Assembly: GCF_000002425.4 (NCBI RefSeq)
Contig: NC_037275.1
Coordinates: 9,038,533 to 9,102,532 of the forward strand
Direction of reading: 5' to 3'
DNA length: 64,000 nt
Source: Physcomitrium patens
Taxonomy: Eukaryota; Streptophyta; Bryopsida; Funariales; Funariaceae
The position numbers and the translations under genes were made by a program. The notes under the pieces are model-generated. The model was not told the DNA's origin. It worked only from the letters and a program-made list of their open reading frames with translations, and did not search any database. Shown piece by piece: positions 23,564 to 36,164 of this stretch (positions are counted from its first letter, which is position 1; every line of letters begins with the position of its first letter).

Positions 23564-25500
23564 GCAATGGTACTAAACTCTAAAAAACCTTACTGACTGC
23601 AATCCAAGGACAAATATGAAGATCTACCTTGCCAGCGAATCTGTGAGGGCGAAAGTGCATCATCCTATCAAGGTCAACATCTTCAAGTACGGAAAAACAA
23701 AAAATGACATCACCAACACGAGACGCTTCGGAGGATTGAAACGGCTTGTAATTAATGACTGCAGGCAGTTTTCTAGTCTGATAATAGCACTGAAGACAGA
23801 ATCCATTAAATGTGAAGCAAACCCCAATGAAAAATGACAATACCAGAGTATGTGTATGTATGATTTTATATATATATATATATATATATATACAAAAGTA
23901 TGATTCACTGGCATTGCTACATCTAGGTCGGTGAATGGACCTACCTTGTTAATCCAGCGCACAACCGTCAAGTCCGAATAGCCCATGACTGAACTCTATC
24001 GACCGACAAGCTTGGGAGATTCTCTCCCTCGCTCGCTGGCTGAGAGATCGCACGCGGGTACGATACGATGGGATCGCCTCCTCCGGGCTGCAGCTACGAT
24101 CTTGACGTGTCAATGAGGAACTTCAATGTCATTAGCTGGGAAGTGTCGACAACACAGGTAGGTAGTTACAGCGGCCACAGAGATCGAAATTGCTGGAAGG
24201 TCTGAAGCAGATTGGTTCCTGCTGTACCCTAACACTTTGAATGAACCTGTGGTCTTCCCAATGCTGGTCTCATCTCTGGACAGCATCGTGGCTGAACCCA
24301 GCTCCTCTCATCGCATCAGAAACTGCCGCAAAGTGTCAATCCGAAACGTAGAGGTTCTTTTCTATCAATGCGACGGATATTCCACAGTTGTTTCAAAGAA
24401 AAGAAAGAAAAGAAACGCAGAGATACATGAGAGACTAAAGTTTGTCAAAGATCACCTTCACTGGTTTACACTAATTTCCGGATGAACGGTTGTGCTCGAC
24501 TTGGGGGTCCACAGGGCAACAACCCTTAGGAGCGACTTTGGTTGGAGCGGAAAAATATCGTTGGTCTTTTGCTGAATGTAGGGAGATCCGCAGTGGTGCA
24601 ACTCTGTCAATGTTGGCTTAGATGTTCGACGTTAGTTCATATCTAACTGCACAACTCAATGAGACGTTGATTCTTAGCCGCACATCGCATCGCACTGATA
24701 ATTTCAACTAGCGTGTCTGAAATTTTCGCCATCGAGAATGGGTTGTAACCTTCGAATAGAACACGATGCTCCAAAATGAAGTTTAGAGAAGTTAAGTTCC
24801 GAAACAGAATTCCAGAAAGGCGGCATTGTCATGTGAATCTAATTGGCACCGGGAAAGCCATGTCTCGCAAACTTGGAAGACGAGGGATGAATAACATGGG
24901 CGTAACGGAAATGCTTCTGCATGGTGTCATTGTAGTGAATGACTTGGCATTGTGCAGAATGGTAAGGGAAAGCCAGTTTGCGATAGTCCATGCTGCCTCT
25001 CTGACGTGGTCTGAGCAACTTTAACAATATTCTTGGATTAATTCCACTTGATGGATCAAAACACTGGTGTCAGAAATACTGCAGGTCTCGGTCAGTCACT
25101 TTCCAGTGACAGAGGCCCGTCAATTTGCACTGTAATCAACTGAGTGCAGAACAGAATGAACTGCATCAGTGGAGCAATCTCCCGATCTTTCATTCTAGCC
25201 GTTACAGCTCATTCCAATTTGCAGTGGTTAGAAATCTTAGGGGGTACTTATGAGTCGGAGAGAAGGCATTAGATCACAACTTTCATGCTTTGAGAATAGT
25301 TGGCTTTATGTTTAGGAGACGGACAGTAATCATGATAGATGACTTAGAATGCACTTTTTTTATTTTTTATGTTTCTACATGGTAAGATTAATGTTCTCCC
25401 TGAAATTTATATTTGACCCAAGAATGTGGCATTTTAAAAAATAATTCAAGAAATCATGGGATCCTTATAAGCCGTTCGGACCATGGCCTTTACAGTTGAC
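23564..25500. other. No supported gene; contains TA microsatellite and possible orphan exon
   Basis: 23867-23892 is a (TA)n run. At 24068-24157 an ATG opens 30 codons followed by a good splice donor (CAG then GTAGGT), preceded by a CT-rich leader-like stretch, but I could not find a matching next exon. Other frames (24237-24485, 24776-25024) show no recognisable product. Confidence 0.4.
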
Positions 25501-25507
25501 TTCACTG

Positions 25508-25516
25508 TATAAAAAG
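25508..25516 (+). promoter_or_regulatory. TATA box of arabinose-5-phosphate isomerase gene
   Basis: TATAAAAAG lies 88 bases upstream of the chosen ATG (25604). A start site about 30 bases downstream would leave a short leader of roughly 60 bases. Confidence 0.6.
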
Positions 25517-25603
25517 GCCCCTTTGAGTTTCTAAGTTCGATCACCACTTAGCTGTTGGACTCCCTTACGTCTCAGAACGGTGAGGGCCGAGACTCCCACG
25601 GCC

Positions 25604-26922
25604 ATGATGTCAATGGACGTGGTTCCCGTCGCTGAGAAGACGATAATCACATCGCCCAATTTTGCTGCCAAGCGGCTGGGAGAGTACACAAGGGACAAGC
25701 TAGAAACGAATCAGGGAATGCTAAAGCTGCGCCAGCTCTTTGCGGAGCAGAAACGCTACTTGGACTATTTCTTTGACCACATCGATTACAGCCAACTGCA
25801 GAACTTCACGCAGCTGCTGCTGGAGTGTAAGGGCGTGATCTTCTTCTCGGGGATAGGCAAGAGCGGCTTCATCGCGCAGAAGATCTGCCAAACGTTGGTG
25901 TCCACGGGTACAAAATCGGTCTTCCTTTCACCCACCAACGCACTACACGGCGATATTGGCATCGTGGGGCCCAAGGACATCGTCGTGGTATTCTCCAAGA
26001 GCGGTGCTACCGAGGAGCTCCTCAAGCTGGTCCCGTGTGTCCGTGCGAAGGGCGCGTACATCGTTGGTGTGTCTTCCCACAACGAAAGCATGGTCGCAGA
26101 GTTCTGCGACATGCATGTATACCTACCCCTGGAGCGCGAGCTTTGCCCTTTCGACCTGGCACCAGTTACCTCCACTGCAATTCAAATGCTCTTCGGTGAC
26201 ACTGTCGCGATTGCTCTGATGCAGGCCAAGAATCTGACGCGCGAAGAGTATGCTATGAACCACCCTGCTGGTCGCATCGGCAAGCGCCTCACCCTCAGGG
26301 TACAGCAACCCAAACCTCTCTGGGTTTTGCTACCCTTGGCTTGGAGCTACCGACGCAACTTGGATGTTAACGGTCAGATGCTGAGGCCGACGCGGTGGTT
26401 TGATGGAATCCTTGTGTCGATGGCTGCGCAGGTGCAAGACGTAATGAAGAAGGGCGCCGACTTGCCGATCTGCAGAGAGAGCGACCTAATGATAGAGCAG
26501 CTGGTGGAGCTCAGTGCCAGGGGCTGCGGGTGCCTCCTGGTCGTCGACTCTGCGAAGCGTCTCGTTGGAACTTTCACCGACGGCGACCTCCGCCGCTCCC
26601 TGCACCCATTCGCCGAGACCATCTTTAAGGTGACAGTTCGGGAGCTGTGCAACAGGTAAACGCACCCACTCCCCACACCTCCGCAACTCCGCCCGACGAC
26701 GAGAGCTGCTGTGGATGTGTGTTTTGCTATCGCCAACGGTTGTGTACTTGGATTGGACTGGATTGCAGGTCGCCGAGGACGATTCTGGTGGACGCCATGG
26801 CGAGCGAGGCCATGACGAGGATGGAGCAGCAGCCAGTGGTGGAGTTCCTGCCCATTGTCAACCATGCCAACATCCTGGTGGGATTGGTCACTCTCCGTGG
26901 CCTCGTCGCAGCAGGATTGTAG
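25604..26922 (+). CDS. SETH3: Arabinose-5-phosphate isomerase (SIS + two CBS domains), three exons
   Basis: Isomerises D-ribulose-5-phosphate to D-arabinose-5-phosphate, the first step to Kdo used in rhamnogalacturonan II of pectin. Exons: 25604-26299, 26432-26655, 26769-26922, all GT-AG, giving 357 residues (the plant family is about 350). SIS domain in exon 1: FFSGIGKSG at residues 81-88, ALHGDIG 113-119, SKSGATEE 131-138, [11 protein letters not shown] 218-228. CBS pair in exons 2-3: [20 protein letters not shown], then [21 protein letters not shown]. Exon 1 ends on a complete codon. Intron 1 (132 bases) is a multiple of three without stops, so it reads through as 44 extra residues if retained; it is treated as an intron because homologues lack that insert. 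ATG 25604 is the first in frame; the next Met codons (25607, 25613) are alternatives. The gene is GC-richer than its surroundings. Confidence 0.92.
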
Positions 26923-27887
26923 CGATGGAAGCAAAGCAGGAGGAGAAGAAGCCTGCGTTGATGATCTCTGTTGTTTTCCTTTCATTCAAAGTATACTTTC
27001 AGAGTATATTGTGAGGATTTTTGTTGAAGAATTCTAATGCACGGCATGTAGGTCAAATTCATGTGCAACATTTCGTAAATAAGTTCCAGCAAAGTAACAT
27101 GTGAAAGTTTATGCACATTGATGATTTATTTATTTAAACAAATTCTACTCATGTTATACTTGTAATATTCATGTGCTTTTATGTATGTGTATTACTATCT
27201 ATATACACATGAAAATTTTATAGAAAATTAAGGACCCACACAACTAGTATGAGGCATTGATCTTTCTTTTGAAAGAAAAAAAGGTGGTACATTACAAGTG
27301 TTCGCCAATCATCACATATTTAACAAGATTGCCATCAAGAATAATCCCTATCCACACCAATGTGGAAACTGACAATCCATGGTGATTAACAACGCAATAT
27401 CTATTCACGTTTGGATGACTTGGCGAGACTAGATCTAGATGCTCTTCTGGAAACTCACACTTCATTCATCCTACAAATGTGGCTGCAAATTTTGCCATTA
27501 GAAAATTCGTCATGGTCATGCCACCACACGCACCGACAGCGTCACCACATTCTAAGAGTTACGTCACCATCTGACGCTTTTTCCCGTTCGGTAGGAATGC
27601 GTTTTCAGCCACGTGACAAGAGTTTGGCTCAACCGATGCCTCAGTAAGAATATGAGTGGCCAGCATTGATTTCTATGCAAGGCGTGGCAACTGGAGCACA
27701 AATTGCGTGAGCCTCCATAGACGAAGCTCCGGCCGAGCTACTGAGCGAGAGAGCGAGGGACTGGGTGAGGCTTCGAAGCTCGGGGGAATTGGATGTGAGA
27801 ACGAGGTGGAGAAAGCGAGCAAGAGAGATTTCTTGGTGGTGCAACCAGAAGCGAGATCGAAGTGAGAGACCAACCTGAATTGGAGAA
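26923..27887. other. Intergenic region between isomerase and SDR genes
   Basis: AT-rich 3' flank of the isomerase gene (to about 27400), then a more GC-rich stretch with GA-rich runs (27720-27870) just before the SDR ATG that is probably its 5' leader. No clear TATA box and no other gene seen. Confidence 0.6.
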
Positions 27888-29574
27888 ATGGGGGAAGGGT
27901 CGCCGTTCAAGGATACAGTGCTCAAAGGTAAGGTGGCACTGATCACAGGCGGAGGATCCGGGATAGGGTTAGAAATCTCCACCCAGTTCGGACTCCATGG
28001 CGCCAGTGTGGCGATCATGGGCCGGCGGAGACATGTACTTGACGAAGCTGTAGCGTCGCTCCAGAGTCTCGGCATTCAGGTATGAATGTGTGCTTTCTTT
28101 CAATGAAGTGAGTTAATTTTTATGTTTTTTGTCCAGTTGTTTTAGTGGTTTGCATCATGCGCGATGCTTGTGTGAGCAGGCCATGGCCTTGGAGGGAGAT
28201 GTGCGCAAGAAGGAAGATGCTCGCCGGGTTGTCGAGACGGTAGTGAATGCAATGGGCAGACTTGATATTCTCGTGAATGGCGCCGCTGGCAATTTTCTTG
28301 TTGCTCCTGAGGACCTTTCTCCCAATGGCTTCAAGACGGGTATGGCTGTTTGGTTGAAGGGTATGCCTTGGAGTGAAATACAGGAAATTGGTCTCGGCCG
28401 CTCTGATTTTAGCTCATTTCAATTTTATTCTTTTGGGTGAGCACTGAGTGGAGACCTTATTTTAGTGACAATCTGCGCAGTTATGGACATCGACACGCTT
28501 GGAACTTTCACGATGTGCCATGCTGCCGTGGAATACCTGAAGAAGGGAGGCAAAGGAAAGGACCCTGCCGAAATCGGTGGACTTATCATCAGCATAAGTG
28601 CCCTTCTGCATTACGGAGCAAATTGGTATCAAATCCATGTTGCCGCTGCGAAGGTGTATCTCTTGCTTCACTTTCTGAAGTTTTTGCCCTCTTTGGTCTG
28701 CTTTTGTGTAATTTAATCCTGGTGGACTTCAGCTATCAGCATATTCACACTTGGGTTGTCCTAACTGTGAAGTTCGAGTTAGTCACTCGCACGAAATGGC
28801 TGGATGTTGCTGATCATTTAGATTTTATATATGTATATATTCCTGAAGCTGTTTTTTAAACAAATGCGATGCAGGCAGCAGTCGATAGTCTTACGAGAAG
28901 CTTAGCTTTGGAGTGGGGTACAGATTATAACATCCGGTGCAATGCTATTGCTCCAGGTCCAATAGCTGACACTCCAGGCATGGATAAACTAAATCCAAAA
29001 GAATCCGAACTTTCAGCTGAACAATTGGGAATCCCCCTTCGAAGAGTTGGCGAAAAGTGGGACATTGCCATGTCTGCTGTTTATCTTGCAGCTGAGACAG
29101 GTAAAATTTTGTTATGAAAGATGTCAACAGTTTACGAGACCTCCACCATTCCTCATCTTCTGTCGGTTTCATTGATGCAATTTTTACTCGAGACATCTTG
29201 CTTGACACTTATGACCCCTCGTTTGATTAAGAGATGGGAGAAAATGAATATTCTCCTGCGCAAAATATTGTTAGTCCAGTTCACAAAAACATCTTCGGTT
29301 TGAACTACTAGATTGAATTCCCCATCCATGCTCGTGCTTATCTAACGCTCATCTTTTCGAAGCAGGCCATTGTGAGCCTACTCCAACACTGATGGTCTGA
29401 ATATTTTAGCGGTGTGTATGGCCAGGTAAATACGTGAATGGCCATGTCCTGGTGGTAGATGGTGGCTCATGGTTGGCCAAACCTCGCCCCATTTCCAAAG
29501 GGCAATTGCGCCAATTTGGTCGTGCAATTGAACAGAGATCGAGGACAACAAAGCTGCCGAGCAGCAAGCTGTAA
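27888..29574 (+). CDS. SDRB: Peroxisomal 2,4-dienoyl-CoA reductase-type SDR, five exons
   Basis: Short-chain dehydrogenase of the DECR2/plant SDRB type, expected to reduce 2,4-dienoyl-CoA with NADPH during beta-oxidation of unsaturated fatty acids. Exons 27888-28079, 28180-28339, 28481-28653, 28875-29100, 29426-29574 (GT-AG) give 299 residues, the family length. The cofactor motif TGGGSGIG is at residues 20-27, LVNGAAGN near 95-102, the active-site region HYGANWYQIHVAAAK at 161-175 (this subfamily lacks the standard Y-x3-K spacing) and IAPGPI in exon 4. The last residues are SSKL, a type 1 peroxisomal targeting signal. It lies downstream of the isomerase gene on the same strand and convergent with the apyrase-like gene, about 700 bases away. 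Confidence 0.92.
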
Positions 29575-30282
29575 GGTTTTTGTTTTATTTCTTCTTCAGC
29601 TTTCCTACTTCTTAGCTTCTGATGCGAAGTGGCCCAAGTCAGTTCAAGCTTCTGGAGATTAGCGAAATATAAGAACACATACAATCGCAGATCCTGTTCA
29701 TCAGCCTCATGTTATCCATGAAAAGATATATTTTACTTATATTCTTTATTTTAGTTTTTTTTTAGAGATGGAGCTTTTTGTTGAATAGGATAAGATCACA
29801 GCATAATGCAATGAACTAAAAGATTCTATTTCTATGAAATTAGGGCAATCTCACTGAAAAATTTAGCCATATATAGAAGAAATATGACATTATGTGTTCT
29901 ATTGATATAATACAAGTGCATGAATTACATGTTGAAAATCCGCATTCTCTACACTTCATCCAAAACAGAATTCAAAAAATGCAAGAATAAGCAGTCGGCA
30001 GAAGATGAATTTGCACAAAATCTACACTTACATTTATAGAATACTTATTCTCAGTCCATTGTTTTCTCACAATCTGAATGCTACAGAATTTCACAAACAA
30101 TGAACGGCTTAACACAAGTAAAATGAGGAAGATGTCCATGTCTTCTCAAGGCACACTGAGCAATCCATCAACAGAGAAACCAGTAAGAGAAGTGCAAAGC
30201 ATGAGTAGTTAATGGAAATATAGACGATCAAGATGATCAAGAAGATCAAAAAGCGAATAAAATGCAGCAACTCGGAAATCAA
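29575..30282. other. Convergent 3' flanks; no gene seen
   Basis: AT-rich sequence between the SDR stop and the end of the apyrase-like gene on the other strand. It should hold both 3' untranslated regions and poly(A) sites. No frame of interest. Confidence 0.6.
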
Positions 30283-33014
30283 TCACCGACCACGACCAGC
30301 AGTCGTTATGTACCTACCTTTCTCTAAATCATAGATGGTTTTTAGCTGTGGCCTTCGCCATCTTGCTACAAACCACAACAACACACCACAGAAAGCTAAT
30401 AGCCCCAGAAATAAGACCAGGTTACCGAAAAGCTCCCCATTCTTAACTACAGGTGAGGAAAACACAAAATTTTCCTCTAAAAGTTTGGATGTGAAGAATC
30501 CGAGGCCGAACTGCACTGGCACACTGTTGACTGCATCGGTAAACATCACCCTGTGAAAGAGAATTCATACAGCAAATGAGGTCAGAGTCTCCAGATCCAA
30601 GTGAAAAAATGCACTTAAGCTGTTCAAATTAACTGATTAATTCCTCACAAGTGCATGATTAGAAGAGAGGAATTTACTTGTTATCGGAGAGTGGAAGACC
30701 TAAACTGTCGTGTAAAAATGCCACGATATAGGCAGCTGAGAAGCAAGGCTTCTGCACAGCCTTGTACTCTGGGTAGGGGTCTTTGGAAACACCTACACCC
30801 CACTCCTGGTTACAGTATTTCTCCCCAGCAGATACAAGGTCTGCTATTGTTGCCGTAGCAGGCAAGCTAAAATACTGTGGTCAAAGTAGGCCAATAAACC
30901 ATCTCAATGAGTTAATAATTCAGTAGAATAAAGAACTGATCGAGGCATTCGTAAGCACCCAGATTAAAAAAAAGAAAAGAAAGGTACGGAAATAAATATT
31001 ACCTTTGATGTCTGGTAAAATTTCCTAGTCGCTATAAAATTCCCACGAAACTCAGGAACAAGAGTGATTCCTACAACAGCCAAAAGCAAAGCAACCATGA
31101 GCATAAAATAATCCTTAAAAGGAAAAGAATAACCTAAGCGTTCATGAACTGGTTCGCATAAAGAACTCTGAGCTGATTAAATGATACGTCATCTCAAAAG
31201 TCTAAAAAGGCAACAGAATAATTGATTGACAAAAGAAGAAATGCCATATGGCTTACGGCTGCAACAAATACGCATACCTTGCCCCATTTGGAGCAGCCTA
31301 AGTGACTCAGCTCGGCAAGCAGTGAAGTTGCCAGTAGCCAGAACAGGACGAACTTTTATTTCGGTAGCAATGCCCTCTGTAGTGCCTTCGGTACCGGTGC
31401 GTTCTGCAGCCACAGATGCCTCGGTCCGATTATGCTTCGGTATTACGTATCCTCGTGGAGTGCATGTGTCACCCACATCCCCACTAACGTTTCTTGATTG
31501 CATGAGATTCAGCAAGTCCTCTGATGCCGCTTCCTAAACATTCAAAGCCAAGGAACATCGTTGAGAGATCTGTTTTGAACTATCAAACTAACAGGATCCA
31601 TGACTTAAGATGAATTCACAAATATTCCTTCGCAACCTCGTTCTAGAATATTTAGGATAGTTTGCTATACAATGGGAACGCCAGAAATCCCTGTCGTCCT
31701 ATTTTGAAGCCAGGGAGGCAAGGTTGGAAAGAGCGAATGCCCGTGAAAAAACCATAACATTCGTTGGGAGAAGATAGAACCCCAACCAGGCCCAGTTTCG
31801 CAAAGCCATGAGAATAAAGGTAATGCGTTGTCCCCTGGAGCTCAATCTTGTAAAGGTCCGTAGGAAGGGGTACTACGTTCGAAACAAAAGTCACCTGCAC
31901 ACCAAATGCGAAGACTAACATTACACTTTTATCCTGTCCCTCACTTGAATAATTTGCGAAAAAAGAAAAAGAAAACAGCTTATAATTTGTGTGTCACTAG
32001 CGTGGTCACCCAATCCAAGGAGGAGTCAGGACAACGTTGAAGGGAGGTGAGCGTAGTGAAAGACCTGTGCTGATTGATCGCCTAAAGTGAGGACACCAAT
32101 TGTGTCTGAGGGGTCGTTTTGTAGCATGCCATGAGCATAATTAGCTGCCACCCATTCGTACACTCCTTCATCTCTGCCTGCCACACAAGGTCTTCTATCA
32201 ACTTCTACTACAAGCCAAGTGCAGAACTCTAAAATATCCGACAGCAAAGGTTCAATAATATTACCCATGAATTGTAACAAGAATGTGGGCACAGGAAGTG
32301 TAACTCACCATCGATCACTGTAGCCCAATCATCACGAAATTGAAAATCCGATCCATGAATAATTTTTCGACACTCCTCAAGTAGCTTCGGCAACTTCCGT
32401 ATCCATCCACTGGGTCCTTCCAATCCTCCGCTACCGAGAATATAAACTCTGGTTCGGGATCTTTCCCCCTGTGGTATGTACCGCCTCGCATACTCAAGAT
32501 GATCAAAGACTAGAGCTGATGCATCGTAAGATGAGCTATTAAAACCATTATTGCTCGAGGCGACAAAACTGGATTTACTACCTAAGACTTCAACAGCTAA
32601 TGTTTCAGTAACTGCATACTCAAACACATCGATCTTCGCCTCTCGACTACTGATGCCAACAACAACACCAAAACCCTTGTGATGTTCGTTGTGGGAGCTT
32701 TGAGTCTCGTACTGGCCCCTTCGGAGCAAGAACCAAGAGAGACAAAGGAGAGAGCTCAGACACAGTAGAAGGGTCACCCACAGGTTTCTCTGGCACGGAG
32801 ATCGGTTGGGTACATTCAAGTAGTGCGGGTTTTGATATCTGATTGGGGAAGGTGCTTTAAAGGATGAACCTCTCTGCAAGGGCTTCGGCAGCTTCGGAAG
32901 CTCCATGAACGAGTCAGAATCCAAGGCACGAGAAATCCTTCGTGGGCTGTTAACCCCACTAGTCTGCAGCCTTCGCGAAAAGTATTGCCCTATCTCCCCT
33001 CCATTTCCCACCAT
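30283..33014 (-). CDS. Apyrase-7-like GDA1/CD39 membrane protein with degenerate catalytic motifs, seven exons
   Basis: Nucleoside phosphatase family, membrane-anchored. Exons (minus): 33014-32309, 32177-32065, 31894-31787, 31533-31278, 31070-31003, 30874-30678, 30550-30283, giving 571 residues. Residues 77-97 form an N-terminal membrane segment after a basic, Ser/Pro-rich cytosolic part; a second one lies at about 524-545 with a short basic tail. Apyrase conserved regions: ACR1 is VVGISSREAKIDVFEY where DAGSSGTR-like is expected; ACR3 GRDEGVYEWVAANY is good and keeps the Glu; ACR4 GVLTLGDQSAQ replaces the usual D.GGAS.Q. Loss of phosphate-loop residues suggests weak or no hydrolase activity. 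Exon 5 could instead start at 31172 (in frame, 34 more residues). The donors GTCTTT (exon 2) and GTTGGG (exon 3) are weak, so these edges are less sure. Start: ATG 33014; a longer frame upstream has no ATG. Confidence 0.85.
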
Positions 33015-34600
33015 TATTTTACATCCCTGCCTCGCTGCGCGGTCAGTTGAAGTCACCCTACAACCCTTTGAATCTCCTTCCCCGGTCTACTTGCTGTTAA
33101 CAAGGAATTGGTGGTCGACAACACTCCCCCAATTGTTTGATCTAATCCCATTGGAAATTCCGATAATACTCCACTGGTTTCATCGAACAGTTGCTGTAAC
33201 TAAACCTACCAAAACAAGCATCCAGATTGGAATCAACCGGTCTTCCTCGAACCCCTGGTTCAATTGAATAATCAAATAAAATTATATTTGTCTCAATCTA
33301 CCCTGCAGCCACAGCCACGAAGCCCCATCACAACGAGAACGTGACCTAAAACGAAAATCCAACACATAAACTCATCTGCTAGGGTGATCGGATCTGGCAG
33401 AGTCATCACTCAGGGCACCGACAACTCCTACTTCGCATACCAAAAACAAAAAAAAAAAAAAAAAAAAAAAGCCTCAGTTTGCGTGGTTGATCCAATCCGT
33501 CGCGATCTTCAAAACACAAACAGAATGTAACTGTTCCAGAATGCTTCTATTGAAAGAGAGACAAATACATGTGAAGAAGGCGATTTAGAAGGGCTGTGAG
33601 CGGCTGCTGATTGAAAATACACCACTCAACCTAATGAAGCGATCTTGCAAGTTGCATTCATCCTCGATACGGAGGGCCTCTGCATCTGAGAAACAAGGTG
33701 CAAAACCATGGGAGACCTGTCAGTCTGAGCCTGTGTGGGGGCAACGCAAGCACATAACAAGTAGCCCAAAACTGGATTGATTCTCCGTGATTCCTACCCA
33801 TGGTTTCGATCTGCTCCGGCGTCATATCGGACGGTTATAGTAATATCTACACTGCAGAGAATCACTCCCCACGTTCAAACCTCGGAAGGGAAAATGCCAA
33901 GGTTTATGTACCCAATGCAAGTGGTTGAGTGTTAGAGTTCACACCTCATGCATAAGAGCTTACTGGAAGAATCCCTCCGTGGGTCCATTCATTGTTAGTT
34001 TAATTTCCCGAGTGATTTCCAAGTGAATATAGACAAACCAGGACACTCCACGAGTCAAGCCACATTCCGAGACGAAACCAGCCTTGGGATTGAAACAGAA
34101 CCCAACGCAGGGCCTGTCAATCGGAAATCATCCATGAAGCAGATTGGAAACGAGGGAACAAGGGAGAATCAGCACAATGTAGGAATCTTAGCTCGGCAAC
34201 TGATGCAGTGTAAAAATGTATTGACTCGATCCGAAGCAGAGTTGGTAACCAAATCCGCACCCATAATTTTACCCCCTGTTATAAAACACCCTTTATTATT
34301 TTGTTCGCCCGGTATTTTAAGGCATACCCTTGGTTTTCATAACTCGTCATGTGAAGTATAACTCGTCCTCGGTAACACGCCTCATCTCACCCCGAGATTG
34401 CCCCTCCAAAAGCAGAATACGATAAGATGCGGCATTGGAACGAGGACATGGGCTGCATTGTTGAGGCGATCCGGAAATCATCCACCTCCCAACTTCCATC
34501 CGTGAACTCCACGAGCATTGATGAAGCGGGAATCCTAAAAATATCGGCGCACCCACAAAAACAGGTTGTTTTCAAACACAGATCTTGATTATTCAAATCC
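33015..34600. other. Upstream region of apyrase-like gene; no supported gene
   Basis: Contains the presumed leader and promoter of the minus-strand gene, an A-rich run at about 33447-33470 and unassigned sequence. A 71-codon minus-strand frame (34602-34387, beginning MDLNNQDLCLKTTCFCGC) has protein-like composition but no recognisable family, and is not called as a gene. Confidence 0.5.
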
Positions 34601-34603
34601 ATT

Positions 34604-34634
<31 letters not shown>

Positions 34635-36164
34635 GTCAGAGTATATTTTATTATATAATAGAATCACATATATATATATATATAAATATATGTAATGACA
34701 TATATATAAATAAATAAATAAATAAATATATATATATATATATATATACCATATGATAAAATATTGTGTAGCTCATGTATTGCAATTAAGATTTTAATAA
34801 ATGAAAAAAAAATTATTATACTTTTTTTTAATCCTATTTTATAGATAAATAAAGTGGTGAAAAACTCAACTACTTCCAATAAAGTGGGAAATTTATAAAT
34901 TATTATTTTTTGCAACAAAACTTTAGACTGTGATTAGATCAATTGTTAAATGATCTATTACAAATATTGTTAAAGATAAAATTATGATTAAAAAGTTGAA
35001 AAATCATATTTAATTTATACCACGAATTATTTTGCTTTATAGAATAAATGGACATACTTTTGCATTGGAATATATAAAAAAATATTATTGTGTGTTACAT
35101 ATGCAATGACAATTAGTAAGATACAATAAAATACATTAAAATTACCTTGTATTGATGGAAAGAATCTTTCCACATAGATAATTGTATTTTACATTCAAGC
35201 GTGAAAAATCTTTAGAAAACATCAAAGTATTGTTAAAAAGAATTATAATGGGAGTTGTTAGAATGATGTATTATATTATATTCAACAAAACTTTATAATA
35301 GTCAATGTGGTTGAGATGTAAAATATTTTGTATATATAAATATAAACAATAGTATGCTTATATATATAAAGAAATGCTAAATTAATCCCACCAACTATTG
35401 TTTTAATCCACCCATTATTAAAATGATTGAAAACTATATCATTATTTAATGACAGTAGTATCCATGTGAGTATTAAATTCAAAATTAGATTGTTAAGGTA
35501 TAATATGTCATGATAAATATAATTGGCTTCACAATTCGATTAATTATGATAAATATTTGTGTGAATACAATGCATTTGTAGAAACATAACTGGTAAAATA
35601 ATTCAAATTTGATATCAATAATAAATAGTAATAATGGCTTTATAATGTTTAAGTCAATTAATTCATTGTTTTTTCTAAATTTATAATATTTTTGTTGACC
35701 TTCTTCTACTCTCATAATCTTAGTTTGTAACTTTATATTGTATTAATTCTTATTTAAAAAGAGAAGTAGTGGACATCTTGGTATTCTTTTATTTTAAAAT
35801 AGAAAATGTGATGGATATGGATCATCTACCAAAAGAATCATTTGTCACGTACAAAGAAATGAAGAGATGCTTAGATCAATTTTTGCACATCCATAGTTAT
35901 ATAATTTTTTGATGTCGCTTTGACAAAGACTCCTTCATCTTTAAATGCGATAATAATAGCACTTACAATGGATCTAAAGAAAATTCTTTTCAACATAATT
36001 CAACCATGCCACTCACAAAGTATTCATTTGAACTATATACTTATTATTAGTATATTGAGAAATGCTCATATTTGTGGTTTTGAAATAGAAGTCAGAATTA
36101 TGGACCTTTGGCATTGCTTGTAGGATATTCAATTACTTATTGCATCTATCTTATTGTGAAGCAT
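34604..36164. other. AT-rich region with TA microsatellites; no gene seen
   Basis: Several (TA)n and (TAAA)n runs at 34604-34624, 34669-34692 and 34700-34750, followed by AT-rich unassigned sequence. Short frames only. Confidence 0.7.

Noticed and set aside
25580-25603. Possible GTG start extending the isomerase by eight codons
   Set aside because: Plant nuclear genes start at ATG; 25604 is the first in-frame ATG and gives the family length.
25786-26175. 129-codon minus-strand frame across isomerase exon 1, and 203 codons at 26374-26985
   Set aside because: They lie opposite strongly conserved isomerase exons in GC-rich DNA and have no domain; shadow frames.
33015-33056. Upstream extension of the apyrase-like frame
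   Set aside because: It begins with GTG and contains no ATG before 33014.
33447-33470. A-rich run as the tail of a retroposed gene
   Set aside because: No intronless gene copy or target duplication next to it; a simple repeat.
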